The notes beneath the pieces are model-generated. The model searched no databases, had not been told where the DNA came from, and saw only the letters and a list, made by a program, of their open reading frames with translations. A DNA stretch of 64,000 nt from Sedimentisphaerales bacterium. Lineage in GTDB: Bacteria > Planctomycetota > Phycisphaerae > Sedimentisphaerales > Anaerohalosphaeraceae. The stretch covers positions 1 to 64,000 of the forward strand of contig JAFGPC010000183.1 of the NCBI GenBank assembly GCA_016926155.1, given 5' to 3'. The position numbers and the translations under genes are program-made. Shown here one piece after another: positions 18,800 to 26,753 of the stretch (position 1 is the stretch's first letter; the number at the start of each line of letters is the position of its first letter).

Positions 18800-19555
18800 A
18801 TGGGTCTTCGAAAACACATCCTCTACTTGCTGGCGATACTGTTTGTATTCCTCATAATATCAACCATCTCCGGCAAAGAAAAATCCATCCCGCTCGACAA
18901 AGATCCGGCTCTCGAAGGCTGGTGGAAGTTCGAAGAAACCATCGGCAAAACTACCGCCGACGCTTCGCCCCATAAGCGTAAAGGCACACTCCTCGGCGAA
19001 TTTTCATTCGAGGATCATTCCGCTGAGGGCAAGGTTGGTAAAGCACTGAAATTCACCGGTAAAGACACCTATGTCAAAATCAAGGACTATAAGGGCGTTA
19101 CCGGCACAGGTCCACGCAGCGTCACAGCATGGATCAGAACTACGAATAGTAAGGGCGATATTGTCCTCTGGGGCGCGAATGATTCCGGCAAACAGTTCCG
19201 CTTTGGTCACATCCGCGGGCGCATCGGTTTGACCCCCTTCGGCGGTTACTACTACATGAAGGAATACACCCGCGACGATAAATGGCATCACATCGCCGTG
19301 GTGGTCGGCGAATCCGAATTGCCGAATCTGCACGACGACGTGACGCTTTATCTCGACGGAGAAGTCGCTGTTATTGATGACATCGGCCTACTCGATTTAC
19401 TGCCCATCGAGACGGCCAGTGAACTCGACGTTCGGATCGGCAGTGGATTTGAGGGTCTGATGGACGACTTGCGCATCTACAAACGGCCTTTGACCGAGGC
19501 TGAAGTTAAGACCATCTACCTGTTGAAAAGTGATAAACCGACTCCGAAAGACTGA
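18800..19555 (+). CDS. Small secreted LamG-domain protein
   Basis: 251 residues from ATG 18800. The upstream ATG at 18740 is rejected because AGGAG at 18787-18791 lies 8 nt before 18800 and the signal peptide begins there (MGLRKHILYLLAILFVF..., cleavage near ISG). One LamG/concanavalin-like domain fills the rest: LEGWWKFEE at the start, GKALKFTGKDTYVKI, VTAWIRT, DDKWHHIAVVV, VTLYLDGE and GLMDDLRIYKRPLTEAEV at the end. It probably binds carbohydrate outside the cytoplasm. The next gene starts 55 nt downstream on the same strand, so co-transcription with the oxidoreductase and cytochrome is likely. Confidence 0.85.
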   Translation: MGLRKHILYLLAILFVFLIISTISGKEKSIPLDKDPALEGWWKFEETIGKTTADASPHKRKGTLLGEFSFEDHSAEGKVGKALKFTGKDTYVKIKDYKGVTGTGPRSVTAWIRTTNSKGDIVLWGANDSGKQFRFGHIRGRIGLTPFGGYYYMKEYTRDDKWHHIAVVVGESELPNLHDDVTLYLDGEVAVIDDIGLLDLLPIETASELDVRIGSGFEGLMDDLRIYKRPLTEAEVKTIYLLKSDKPTPKD

Positions 19556-19610
19556 CCGACGTCACAATTTGTGGGGTCATTGAAAATCTGATCCGTGAAG
19601 GAGACATAAT

Positions 19611-20618
19611 ATGAGCCACTCCAGAATCACACGCCGCCAACTAATGAAAGATGCGGCTTTTACTACGGCGGGGCTTGCTGCAATGACCCTTACTGCCGGA
19701 TTGACCCCTGCCTTGGCCGACGAAGTGGATACCTCTAAAATTCTCAACTACAATCCGAACATGGAATATCGACGTCAGGGGAAAACAGATCTTATGATCT
19801 CGGCCGTGTGTCTCGGCGGACACTCCCGCAGCAATCAGGAAGAACGCAACGAAATCGTCGGTCGTGCTATTGATGCAGGTATCAACTATATTGATGCCTG
19901 CTGGGAAAATGAAGTTAAGCGGGACGCCAAAGCTCTGCAGAATCGGCGCGACAAAATGTATTTGGCGCTATCCCACGGTGCTAAGGAAATGCGAAACGAG
20001 GATTTCCGAACCTCCAAAAAACTCCTTGAATCACTGGATGAACTTCTGCTGAGTTCAGGGCAGGAATATACCGATCTATGGCGGATCACATGTTTCGAAC
20101 CCGGCGGCCGCCACACATTCAATGCTGCATATGAGATGGTTGATGCCCTCGAAAAAGCCAAGAAACAGGGTAAGGCTCGATTCATCGGCTTCTCGACTCA
20201 CGACCGTCGTTGGATCAAATTCATGATCGAATATTTCCCTCAGATTGATTGCGTGTGCTTCCCGTTCACAACCATGAGCAGAAGAGCACAGACCGACAGC
20301 GTCTTTGACGCCTTAAAGAAATATGATGTCGGCGCATTTGGTATCAAACCCTTCGCCGCCGGTTCGCTGTTCACTCAGGAAAGAGAAGAGAATCTAAAAC
20401 GTGCCAGACTGGCCCTGCGATACATACTGGCCAGCAACACTGTCGTTCCGATTCCGGGCCTTAACAGTATCGAAGAGCTCGACAACGCCGTTTCAGCTGT
20501 TATAGAACGACGCAATTTTGATCTGAAGGAACAAGCCTGTCTAAACGAGGTCAACCACCACGTTTTGGCGTCGCTGCCGACGAACTACCAGTGGCTTAAG
20601 CAATGGCAGAATGTCTGA
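19611..20618 (+). CDS. Tat-exported aldo/keto reductase-family protein with altered active site
   Basis: 335 residues. A twin-arginine leader (ITRRQLMKDAAF) ends near ALA/DEVD. The rest is an AKR barrel: YRRQGKTDLMISAVCLGG at the start, AIDAGINYIDAC, ARFIGFSTHD, GAFGIKPFAAGS and SNTVVPIPGLNS near the end (cofactor region). The catalytic tetrad of classical AKRs (D, Y, K, H) looks incomplete: D95 is present, but the Tyr position falls on Asn100 or Trp98, the Lys region reads LALSHG, and the His region reads LWRITCF. So it may reduce or oxidise by another mechanism, or only bind ligand. AAGGAG (19598-19603) is 7 nt upstream. The following cytochrome gene begins 48 nt after its stop. Confidence 0.85.
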   Translation: MSHSRITRRQLMKDAAFTTAGLAAMTLTAGLTPALADEVDTSKILNYNPNMEYRRQGKTDLMISAVCLGGHSRSNQEERNEIVGRAIDAGINYIDACWENEVKRDAKALQNRRDKMYLALSHGAKEMRNEDFRTSKKLLESLDELLLSSGQEYTDLWRITCFEPGGRHTFNAAYEMVDALEKAKKQGKARFIGFSTHDRRWIKFMIEYFPQIDCVCFPFTTMSRRAQTDSVFDALKKYDVGAFGIKPFAAGSLFTQEREENLKRARLALRYILASNTVVPIPGLNSIEELDNAVSAVIERRNFDLKEQACLNEVNHHVLASLPTNYQWLKQWQNV

Positions 20619-20665
20619 TCACGACACCGATATCGGAAGTTAACCACCCGCATAGAGAAAGACGC

Positions 20666-21232
20666 ATGAGATATATAGTAACAGTTGTGCTAGCACTAAT
20701 AATACTGATGCTGCTCAGTTGCGAGACCCACATATCGGACAAAGGTCCAAAATCAGATTCTGTAGAAAACACAGACGATGTGGTCGCAGAGACTAAGCCA
20801 ACCCAAAATGACGTACCCCTTTTGCTCGATGACAGTCCTCTTCTGTTAGCTGATGAACCACTTATGCACAATTCCACTGATACGGAGACTGTCACGAGTG
20901 CCGATAATAGCCGCTGTCATGTCTGCCACATCAACTATACCCTAGATGACTTGGCTGTTACGCATGCCAGGGAGGGCATCGGCTGTACTGGCTGTCATGG
21001 GCAAAGTGATGAACACATTGCCGATGAGTCCTGGGCTTCCGGGGGAAATGGGACAGCGCCTGAGAAGATGTACCCAAAAGACAAGATCAATCCGTTCTGT
21101 TTGACTTGCCATGAAGCAGACAAGCTCCCTGCACAGCAACACAAGGCTGTTCTTATTAAGAATCCCGACAAGGTCTGTACCGACTGCCACGGAGATCATC
21201 GTCTGCCCATTCGACGCTGTAAGTGGAAATAG
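20666..21232 (+). CDS. Tetraheme c-type cytochrome lipoprotein
   Basis: 188 residues from ATG 20666; an upstream ATG at 20603 overlaps the previous gene and would spoil the leader. Lipoprotein signal with lipobox LLSC (Cys19), then a flexible acidic linker (20-80), then four CxxCH heme motifs: CHVCH (about 84), CTGCH (107), CLTCH (145) and CTDCH (171). Extra histidines (HARE, QQHK) could be distal ligands, as in multiheme electron carriers. It should be membrane-anchored and face the periplasm. Its place straight after an exported oxidoreductase suggests that it carries electrons for it, but no quinone-linked partner is in view. Confidence 0.9.
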   Translation: MRYIVTVVLALIILMLLSCETHISDKGPKSDSVENTDDVVAETKPTQNDVPLLLDDSPLLLADEPLMHNSTDTETVTSADNSRCHVCHINYTLDDLAVTHAREGIGCTGCHGQSDEHIADESWASGGNGTAPEKMYPKDKINPFCLTCHEADKLPAQQHKAVLIKNPDKVCTDCHGDHRLPIRRCKWK

Positions 21233-21394
21233 TTTCGTCGCAGAATTGACCTGCACAGTAAGGTGCTCAGATAATATGAAACGCGGATTTTATATACTCG
21301 TTAAACGTTAAAAGGATCGCTGTAACAATACTTCTGAAATCCTAATTTCTTTTTTCCTAAGCTTAATCATTAAATCTATGTACGTTAACCTCTA
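21233..21394. other. Intergenic DNA after the cytochrome gene
   Basis: AT-rich and featureless. No terminator with a good stem is visible after the cytochrome stop. Together with the IS110 relic it fills the gap to the GH30 gene. Confidence 0.3.
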
Positions 21395-21603
21395 ACTAGT
21401 ACACACGTTTGGAAGAATCTTGTAGCAGAACCAACAGATTTTCACGAGTAGGTATCGCAGCAGTTTGTTCTCCTGCCCACTGATGTTCCCCTAACGTTCG
21501 GTCTGATCCGACTGATGCCGTTTCGACGTTAGACCCACATGGCTGCCCACCTGTTCACCACTTTGGAATCGCATGGAATCATCCAAAATAGCGGCATGTC
21601 CGG
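21395..21603 (-). mobile_element. Decayed C-terminal end of an IS110-family transposase
   Basis: On the minus strand one frame reads ILDDSMRFQSGEQVGSHVGL, then TSKRHQSDQTER, a TAG (21491-21493), then GNISGQENKLLRYLLVKICW. This follows the IS110 C-terminal pattern (RF.S..QV..Y.GL.P..YQSG...R.G.ISK.G...LR.LLVE..W). There is no upstream catalytic part and no start, and there is an internal stop. Inverted repeats are not expected for IS110. It is a relic, not an active element. Confidence 0.65.
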
Positions 21604-21683
21604 ACTATGCAACATAAATTGTGGTTCAGATTTATGAACATCGGATTGGCCAGAGTCCGTTCGGAAGTTACATCTGTATAGTA

Positions 21684-23291
21684 TCACTGATTCACGAGCG
21701 TGACCACCGATCTGTTAGGTATACTGATATTATCCAGGGACTGGAAGGACCGTTCCAAATTCTTATTCTTGTCGGTTATATAGGTCTTTACGTGTTTGCC
21801 CGGTCCGACATTGACGTATCTGTCCTGTTCAGACAGGTTTATAAACACATAAACCACGTGTCCTGTGTCTTTATCTTTATACGCCGATACTAGCAATCCG
21901 TTTTCTATGGACTGTTCTTCCGAAAGCTCACATTTGATACGCACCATGCCCGGTCGAATAAATCGGGAATAATTACCAAGGACCCAGAGCAACTTGCTGT
22001 CACGTACCACACCATCGTACCGCAGGCTTTCAACATGACCGCCCATTCTGCCGGCCTCTCCTTGAGAACCATCATCCAGATACACCAGTCCATCCTTAAA
22101 GTTACACTGTGTGATAGCTGTCCACCACTGCCACGATTTGGCATGGCATAGTGTGAGGTCGTTATGGATGATGCGGGCGACGTAAAGGGCAGTATTCATT
22201 CCTAAATCACGGCCGCCGCCTCCACGGATTTCTCGGTTTCGTTGCAAAATACAATATTCGCTCATCCAATAACCCAGTTCAGGACTGGCCACATTCAAGG
22301 CTTTGTGGACCATCTGTCGGTACTCCACCTGTTTATCCAGGGGCCAGACAGAGTGGTAACTGTGAACAGAGATCGTCTTTTCCACATTGGGCAGGTTTCC
22401 GATATAGAACGGGGAGGCCTCGCTGAAAAAGAACCGGGCCTGATCATCCCGTCCATCTCTTGTCATGCCTATCAAATCCATTGGCATAGATACGTGTCCG
22501 ATACTCCCTGCTTCCCCAATCACAATTTCCGTTTTCAATCCTCTTGCAGCTAATCCGTGAGATAAATATCGAACGAAGACATAGATCTCTTCATTCAGCG
22601 CGGGGGTTCCCTCCTGGCCCGGCCCATCCCAATTCCATTGGGGTTCATTCACAGGACTCAGATAATCAAAAGAAATTCCGTCTTGGCTGAAATGGGCTAT
22701 CACCTCGATGAGGTATTCCGCATAATCCCCCATACAGCCCGGCTTGACATTCATATGGATATCCCCTTTGGTTGCATAGCCCTTGCCGTTATTGCTCAGA
22801 TGCACCGGGGCCGCGTTGGAAAACGCCAGGAATCTTTCCACGCCCCTATCCTTGGCGGCCAGCAAAAACCATCGCTGACCTTCATGCTTACTCCAGTCGT
22901 AGGTGCCATCCACATTCAGGAAACACTCTCCCCTACGCCATGGATTACGGATATCGGAGGCATCTCCCTGTTCGGCTGTCCCGGAGGAGAGGTAAAACCG
23001 CCATATGGAAAGACCGATGCCTTTCGGATTGCCTTTCTCGTCCTCTTCCCGACTGAACAGCAGATCGGCGATCTTGTTCTTTTTCACAGGGGGCCAGTTC
23101 TTGCCGACAAACTGGGTACGCCAGGCATCGGATGCGCCAAATCCATCCATCATCTGATATTCCACGTCAGGAAAGGGGTTTAGTTCAAGGTCCTTTTGTG
23201 TTTGGGCCCGTAGTGAAAGACCTGTTAAGACTAAGAGAATAAAGAACAAATATCCAAAGAAATGAATTGGCTTGTTAATTATGTGTTCCAT
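21684..23291 (-). CDS. Secreted glycoside hydrolase family 30, endo-beta-1,6-galactanase-like
   Basis: 535 residues from ATG 23291; an ATG at 23321 lies upstream but the signal peptide (MEHIINKPIHFFGYLFFILL..., cleavage near LRA/Q) starts at the second. The fold is the GH30 barrel plus beta-sandwich. In the longer numbering the acid/base is E226 in LSPVNEPQW and the nucleophile is E355 in YWMSEYCIL. The early QMMDGFGASDAW and the GQEGTP after NEPQWNW resemble the galactanase-like GH30 group more than glucocerebrosidases or xylanases. It would cut beta-1,6-galactan side chains outside the cytoplasm, which fits with the arabinofuranosidases and PL11 nearby. The subfamily and substrate are inferred. 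Confidence 0.85.
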   Translation of the reverse strand: MEHIINKPIHFFGYLFFILLVLTGLSLRAQTQKDLELNPFPDVEYQMMDGFGASDAWRTQFVGKNWPPVKKNKIADLLFSREEDEKGNPKGIGLSIWRFYLSSGTAEQGDASDIRNPWRRGECFLNVDGTYDWSKHEGQRWFLLAAKDRGVERFLAFSNAAPVHLSNNGKGYATKGDIHMNVKPGCMGDYAEYLIEVIAHFSQDGISFDYLSPVNEPQWNWDGPGQEGTPALNEEIYVFVRYLSHGLAARGLKTEIVIGEAGSIGHVSMPMDLIGMTRDGRDDQARFFFSEASPFYIGNLPNVEKTISVHSYHSVWPLDKQVEYRQMVHKALNVASPELGYWMSEYCILQRNREIRGGGGRDLGMNTALYVARIIHNDLTLCHAKSWQWWTAITQCNFKDGLVYLDDGSQGEAGRMGGHVESLRYDGVVRDSKLLWVLGNYSRFIRPGMVRIKCELSEEQSIENGLLVSAYKDKDTGHVVYVFINLSEQDRYVNVGPGKHVKTYITDKNKNLERSFQSLDNISIPNRSVVTLVNQ

Positions 23292-23395
23292 TGTTTTCGT
23301 AATGTCTCCGATCCTATTCATTCGTTGCGGCAGATCGACAATGTAAACCTCTACAAAATGGTAGATCTATGATCTGCTGACAGTTCCCTGAATTT

Positions 23396-23424
23396 ATTCT
23401 ATAACAATCTGTGTCCATGTACAA
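23396..23424 (-). promoter_or_regulatory. Possible promoter of the GH30 gene
   Basis: Minus-strand TTGTAC (23419-23424), 17-nt spacer, TAGAAT (23396-23401). The -10 box is good and the -35 box weak. The rest of 23322-23686 is AT-rich with no gene. A TATAAT (23575-23580) and a TTGAAA-16-TACACT pair from 23561 may serve the divergent PL11 gene. Confidence 0.35.
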
Positions 23425-23686
23425 GAACCAGGCTGATACAATATAGATTTTCTAACTAGTTTATATCCTGCTATTTCGAATGATCATAGTGGATGTTTTT
23501 CTTATGACCGATGAAATACAATTGAATAGAAACGAACAAAGTTAAAAGAAAAATCATCGCTTGAAAGATACAAATATAATAGTACACTATCAGAAATCGA
23601 GGTTAAAATCGTCGCCTTTTGAACCGCTACTTGTGCGTCATTTTACCTGACGACGTACACAAAATCTGTTTATGGACACTTTTATC

Positions 23687-25603
23687 ATGATCCGATATTC
23701 ATTGAAGATCGCTTGTGCCTTTCTAGTGGCTTTATCAGTGACAACTCTGGCACAACGCCAGATGGAAAACATTACGCGTGGCGTAGTCGCCGTCAAGCAG
23801 CCTGACAAGACCGTCTATATCGGCTGGAGACTCTTCGGGACTGATCCTGAAGCAATTGCTTTCAATATCTACCGAGCCACAAATAACGCCACACCGGTTA
23901 AGATTAACGAAAAACCGATTACGGATAGTACGAACTATCTAGACCGAGATGCCAATACCAGCCAGCTACTCCATTACCATGTTCAACCCGTTTTAAACGG
24001 AAAGAAACTGGCGTTATCCAAGTCGGCATATGCCTGGGATAAGAATTACCTTGAAATCCCGATTAAACCTATAGATCGATATCGATCCGGCGACGCGTCG
24101 ATTGCCGATCTGGATGGCGATGGAGAGTATGAGATCATTCTGCACCAAGTCTCCGACGCAAGAGACAACGCTCATGCAGGTATCACTGGAACACCCATCT
24201 TCGACGCTTATGAAATGGATGGAACGCATTTATGGCGCATCAATCTGGGCATTAATATTCGCGAAGGGGAACACTATACCCAGTTTATGGTTTATGATCT
24301 GGACGGAGACGGCAAGGCTGAAATGGCCTGCAAGACAGCCGACGGCACTATAGATGGGACCGGACAGATCATCGGCGATAAGGATAAGGACTGGCGCACG
24401 CTCCAAGAGGGCGACCGCACTCACGGCCGAATCCTCAACGGTCCTGAGTATTTTACCATTTTCGACGGCCGTACCGGCGCATCTTTGAAAACAGTTGATT
24501 ATATTCCCAGTCGTGATCCGATCGATGGTTGGGGTGGTATAGGTGGAAACGGCGGTAATGATAACTATGGGAATCGCTGTGATCGCTTTCTGGCCTGTGT
24601 TGCCTATCTAGACGGCAGGCGACCGAGCGTTGTCATATGCCGCGGTGTCTATGGGCGAATTGTAATGGCTGCCTGGGATTGGCGCGATGGCGAACTGACC
24701 AGCCGTTGGGTGTTCGATTCCGGAATAAGTCACCCTCCTTTTGAGGATGCCTCACCTTATTCGGGCATGGGCGGCCACTCGCTATCCGTGGCTGATGTGG
24801 ACAGCGATGGCAAAGATGAAATCGTGTATCATGCAATGGTTGTCGATGATAACGGTCAGGGGCTTTACTCCTCCGGACTCCGACATGGCGACGCAATGCA
24901 TATTAGCGATATGTACCCCGACCGCCAGGATCTGGAGGTGTTTACAATTCACGAAAACGAGGGTGACACCGTTCGCTTCCAGACGCCCGGCATGGCAATG
25001 CGGGATGCACGTACCGGGGAATTACTATGGACAATTGGTCCCGGTATTGATGTCAGCAGTGGTTTGGCGGCGGATATTGATCCTCGCTATCGTGGCTATG
25101 AGGCATGGGGCGGCCCAGGGGGCTTGCGTGATTCACACGGCAAGGAGATAGGTCCTAATCCACGTTCGAGCAGCTTTGCAATCTGGTGGGATAACGACCT
25201 GTTACGCGAGTTGCTTTACGGATCCACCATTAAAAAATGGAATTGGGAAAAAGGCGTGGAAGAGACATTATTCACGACAGGCTCTCGCCGAGGTGCGCGT
25301 GGTCCCAACCTCATGGGAGATTTTATCGGTGACTGGCGTGAGGAACTGCTGATGACGGCCCCTGATGGTCGGGCGTTACGTCTCTATACCACAACGATTC
25401 CGACGGATCATCGTATTTACACGTTGATGCATGATCCTCAATACCGGCTGGCGATTGCTTTCCAGAATGTTGTCTACAACATACCTCCTCATCCCGGTTT
25501 TTTTCTTGGGGATGGAATGGCACAGCCACCGCGCCCCGGGATTTATCTTATAGGAAAGGGGGAGGTGATCGCCGGAGTGAGGGACGCAAATCAAAAACCT
25601 TGA
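23687..25603 (+). CDS. Secreted rhamnogalacturonan lyase, polysaccharide lyase family 11
   Basis: 638 residues from ATG 23687, chosen because the signal peptide starts there (MIRYSLKIACAFLVAL..., cleavage near LA/QRQ); an ATG at 23672 is only five codons upstream. The N-terminal Fn3-like part (RQMENITRGVVAVKQPDKTVYIGWRLFGTDP) and the eight-bladed propeller are typical of PL11. Calcium sites repeat as DLDGDGEYEI, DLDGDGKAEM and DVDSDGKDEI. It cleaves the rhamnogalacturonan I backbone by beta-elimination at galacturonate. Full length for the family, no lesion. Together with GH30 and GH127 it points to pectin side-chain and backbone breakdown. Confidence 0.93.
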   Translation: MIRYSLKIACAFLVALSVTTLAQRQMENITRGVVAVKQPDKTVYIGWRLFGTDPEAIAFNIYRATNNATPVKINEKPITDSTNYLDRDANTSQLLHYHVQPVLNGKKLALSKSAYAWDKNYLEIPIKPIDRYRSGDASIADLDGDGEYEIILHQVSDARDNAHAGITGTPIFDAYEMDGTHLWRINLGINIREGEHYTQFMVYDLDGDGKAEMACKTADGTIDGTGQIIGDKDKDWRTLQEGDRTHGRILNGPEYFTIFDGRTGASLKTVDYIPSRDPIDGWGGIGGNGGNDNYGNRCDRFLACVAYLDGRRPSVVICRGVYGRIVMAAWDWRDGELTSRWVFDSGISHPPFEDASPYSGMGGHSLSVADVDSDGKDEIVYHAMVVDDNGQGLYSSGLRHGDAMHISDMYPDRQDLEVFTIHENEGDTVRFQTPGMAMRDARTGELLWTIGPGIDVSSGLAADIDPRYRGYEAWGGPGGLRDSHGKEIGPNPRSSSFAIWWDNDLLRELLYGSTIKKWNWEKGVEETLFTTGSRRGARGPNLMGDFIGDWREELLMTAPDGRALRLYTTTIPTDHRIYTLMHDPQYRLAIAFQNVVYNIPPHPGFFLGDGMAQPPRPGIYLIGKGEVIAGVRDANQKP

Positions 25604-25991
25604 ATGATTATTTGATCATAAAAATTCCTCATCGCATATTATACGGTATCACAAACATCCAGAGATTATTGAAAATTAGCTGAAGAAATGCAAGATACTG
25701 ATTTCTTGTCATCAATTTAATGAGAATCATTATGAATCATCTGACTATGTCCACATACATTGAAGACTATTTCCTCTAGAATATTATTTGCATGAGGTTT
25801 CTTTCGGCAATAAGGCCACATATTCTCAAACTCGATTTGGCAAACCTGGCCCCTGTGGAGTCACTTTGGAGTTAAGAATTCGTATTGGATTCAAATAATG
25901 TGAGTCACTCTTGTCTGTTCTCTGATCTGCGTTATAATCACCCTAACCTCTACCTTGATGTGCAGAATTGGTCGTACATATCGAGGAAAAG
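25604..25991. other. Intergenic DNA after PL11
   Basis: AT-rich without a recognisable gene. TTGTCT (25911), a 16-nt spacer and TATAAT (25933-25938) form a possible promoter running into the IS3 relic. A small palindrome ATGAT/ATCAT lies just after the PL11 stop. Confidence 0.35.
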
Positions 25992-26156
25992 AGGTGTATT
26001 GTGGGGCGTTAGCAGATGGACTATAATCACTATCAGCTGCATAGCAGCTTGGACTATATGACACCGGCAGGCTTTGCTGAACTGTGTCGCAAAATTGGCT
26101 GTATCGGGCCGTATATGTGAATGCTTGATGGAGTACAGAACATTGGAATTCTCTCA
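25992..26156 (+). mobile_element. Decayed C-terminal end of an IS3-family transposase
   Basis: One frame reads IVGR, TAG (26010-26012, in place of the usual Trp), QMDYNHYQLHSSLDYMTP, AGFAELCRKIGCIGPYM, TGA (26118-26120), MLDGVQNIGILS. This matches the DYN..RPHSSLGY.TP end of IS3-type OrfB integrases. The two stops and the absence of the DDE part show it is dead. The frame stays open to TGA at 26262. Confidence 0.7.
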
Positions 26157-26376
26157 TGGCAACGAAACCAACCAAAGTGGGCAAATCAGTCGGCAGTACC
26201 GCTTGACCAACGACTGGCGATCTTCTATGATGGCCAAAATGCCGCTCAAATCACACGGGTGTGAAGAGTCACATGAATCGCGATATTGGCCTGGCCTGGT
26301 TGGACCTGCCGTTACAGGTACCGATTGAATGACTGTTCGGACTCATCTGATGATGTTTATATACAGGAATATTTTT

Positions 26377-26499
26377 ATGATATGTCCAATGATCCAATAC
26401 CTCGGCCAGTTTGTGATAATGGTAGCTTTCCTGATCACCGGAATAACCGCAGCGCAAGGCACCGCAGTTCCCGCACTTGATCCCGTAAAGTGTAAATAG
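26377..26499 (+). CDS. Possible 40-residue secreted peptide or leader-only gene remnant
   Basis: ATG at 26377 follows AGGA (26365-26368, 8 nt spacing) and encodes a convincing signal peptide (MIQYLGQFVIMVAFLITG..., cleavage near TAA/QG) followed by only about 13 residues (TAVPALDPVKCK) and TAG. It may be a small exported peptide, but since it lies next to an IS3 relic it is more likely the leader of a gene lost to deletion. Confidence 0.35.
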   Translation: MICPMIQYLGQFVIMVAFLITGITAAQGTAVPALDPVKCK

Positions 26500-26596
26500 A
26501 CAAAGACATAATGCTGAAATAGTAAAACATACTTCCAGGCCAATCAATTCTTGATGCGGATTGTGGAAATGGGTACATGGCCGTAGAGTTGGAGAG

Positions 26597-26625
26597 TTGA
26601 CAATATTACGTAATCATTTAAAAAT
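26597..26625 (+). promoter_or_regulatory. Sigma70-type promoter before the propeller-phosphoesterase gene
   Basis: Perfect TTGACA (26597-26602), 17-nt spacer, AAAAAT (26620-26625). The predicted transcript would have a leader of about 120 nt before ATG 26754. Confidence 0.45.
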
Positions 26626-26753
26626 AAACGCGATCCGAATATTGTTTTTATATATTAGCCAGATAATATAAAGAAAATATTGGTTTTGCTAAGACAAAAT
26701 TTTAATCATTTTAATGGAAGTATTAGAGTGCATTTTTAACGGGAAGGAAAACA

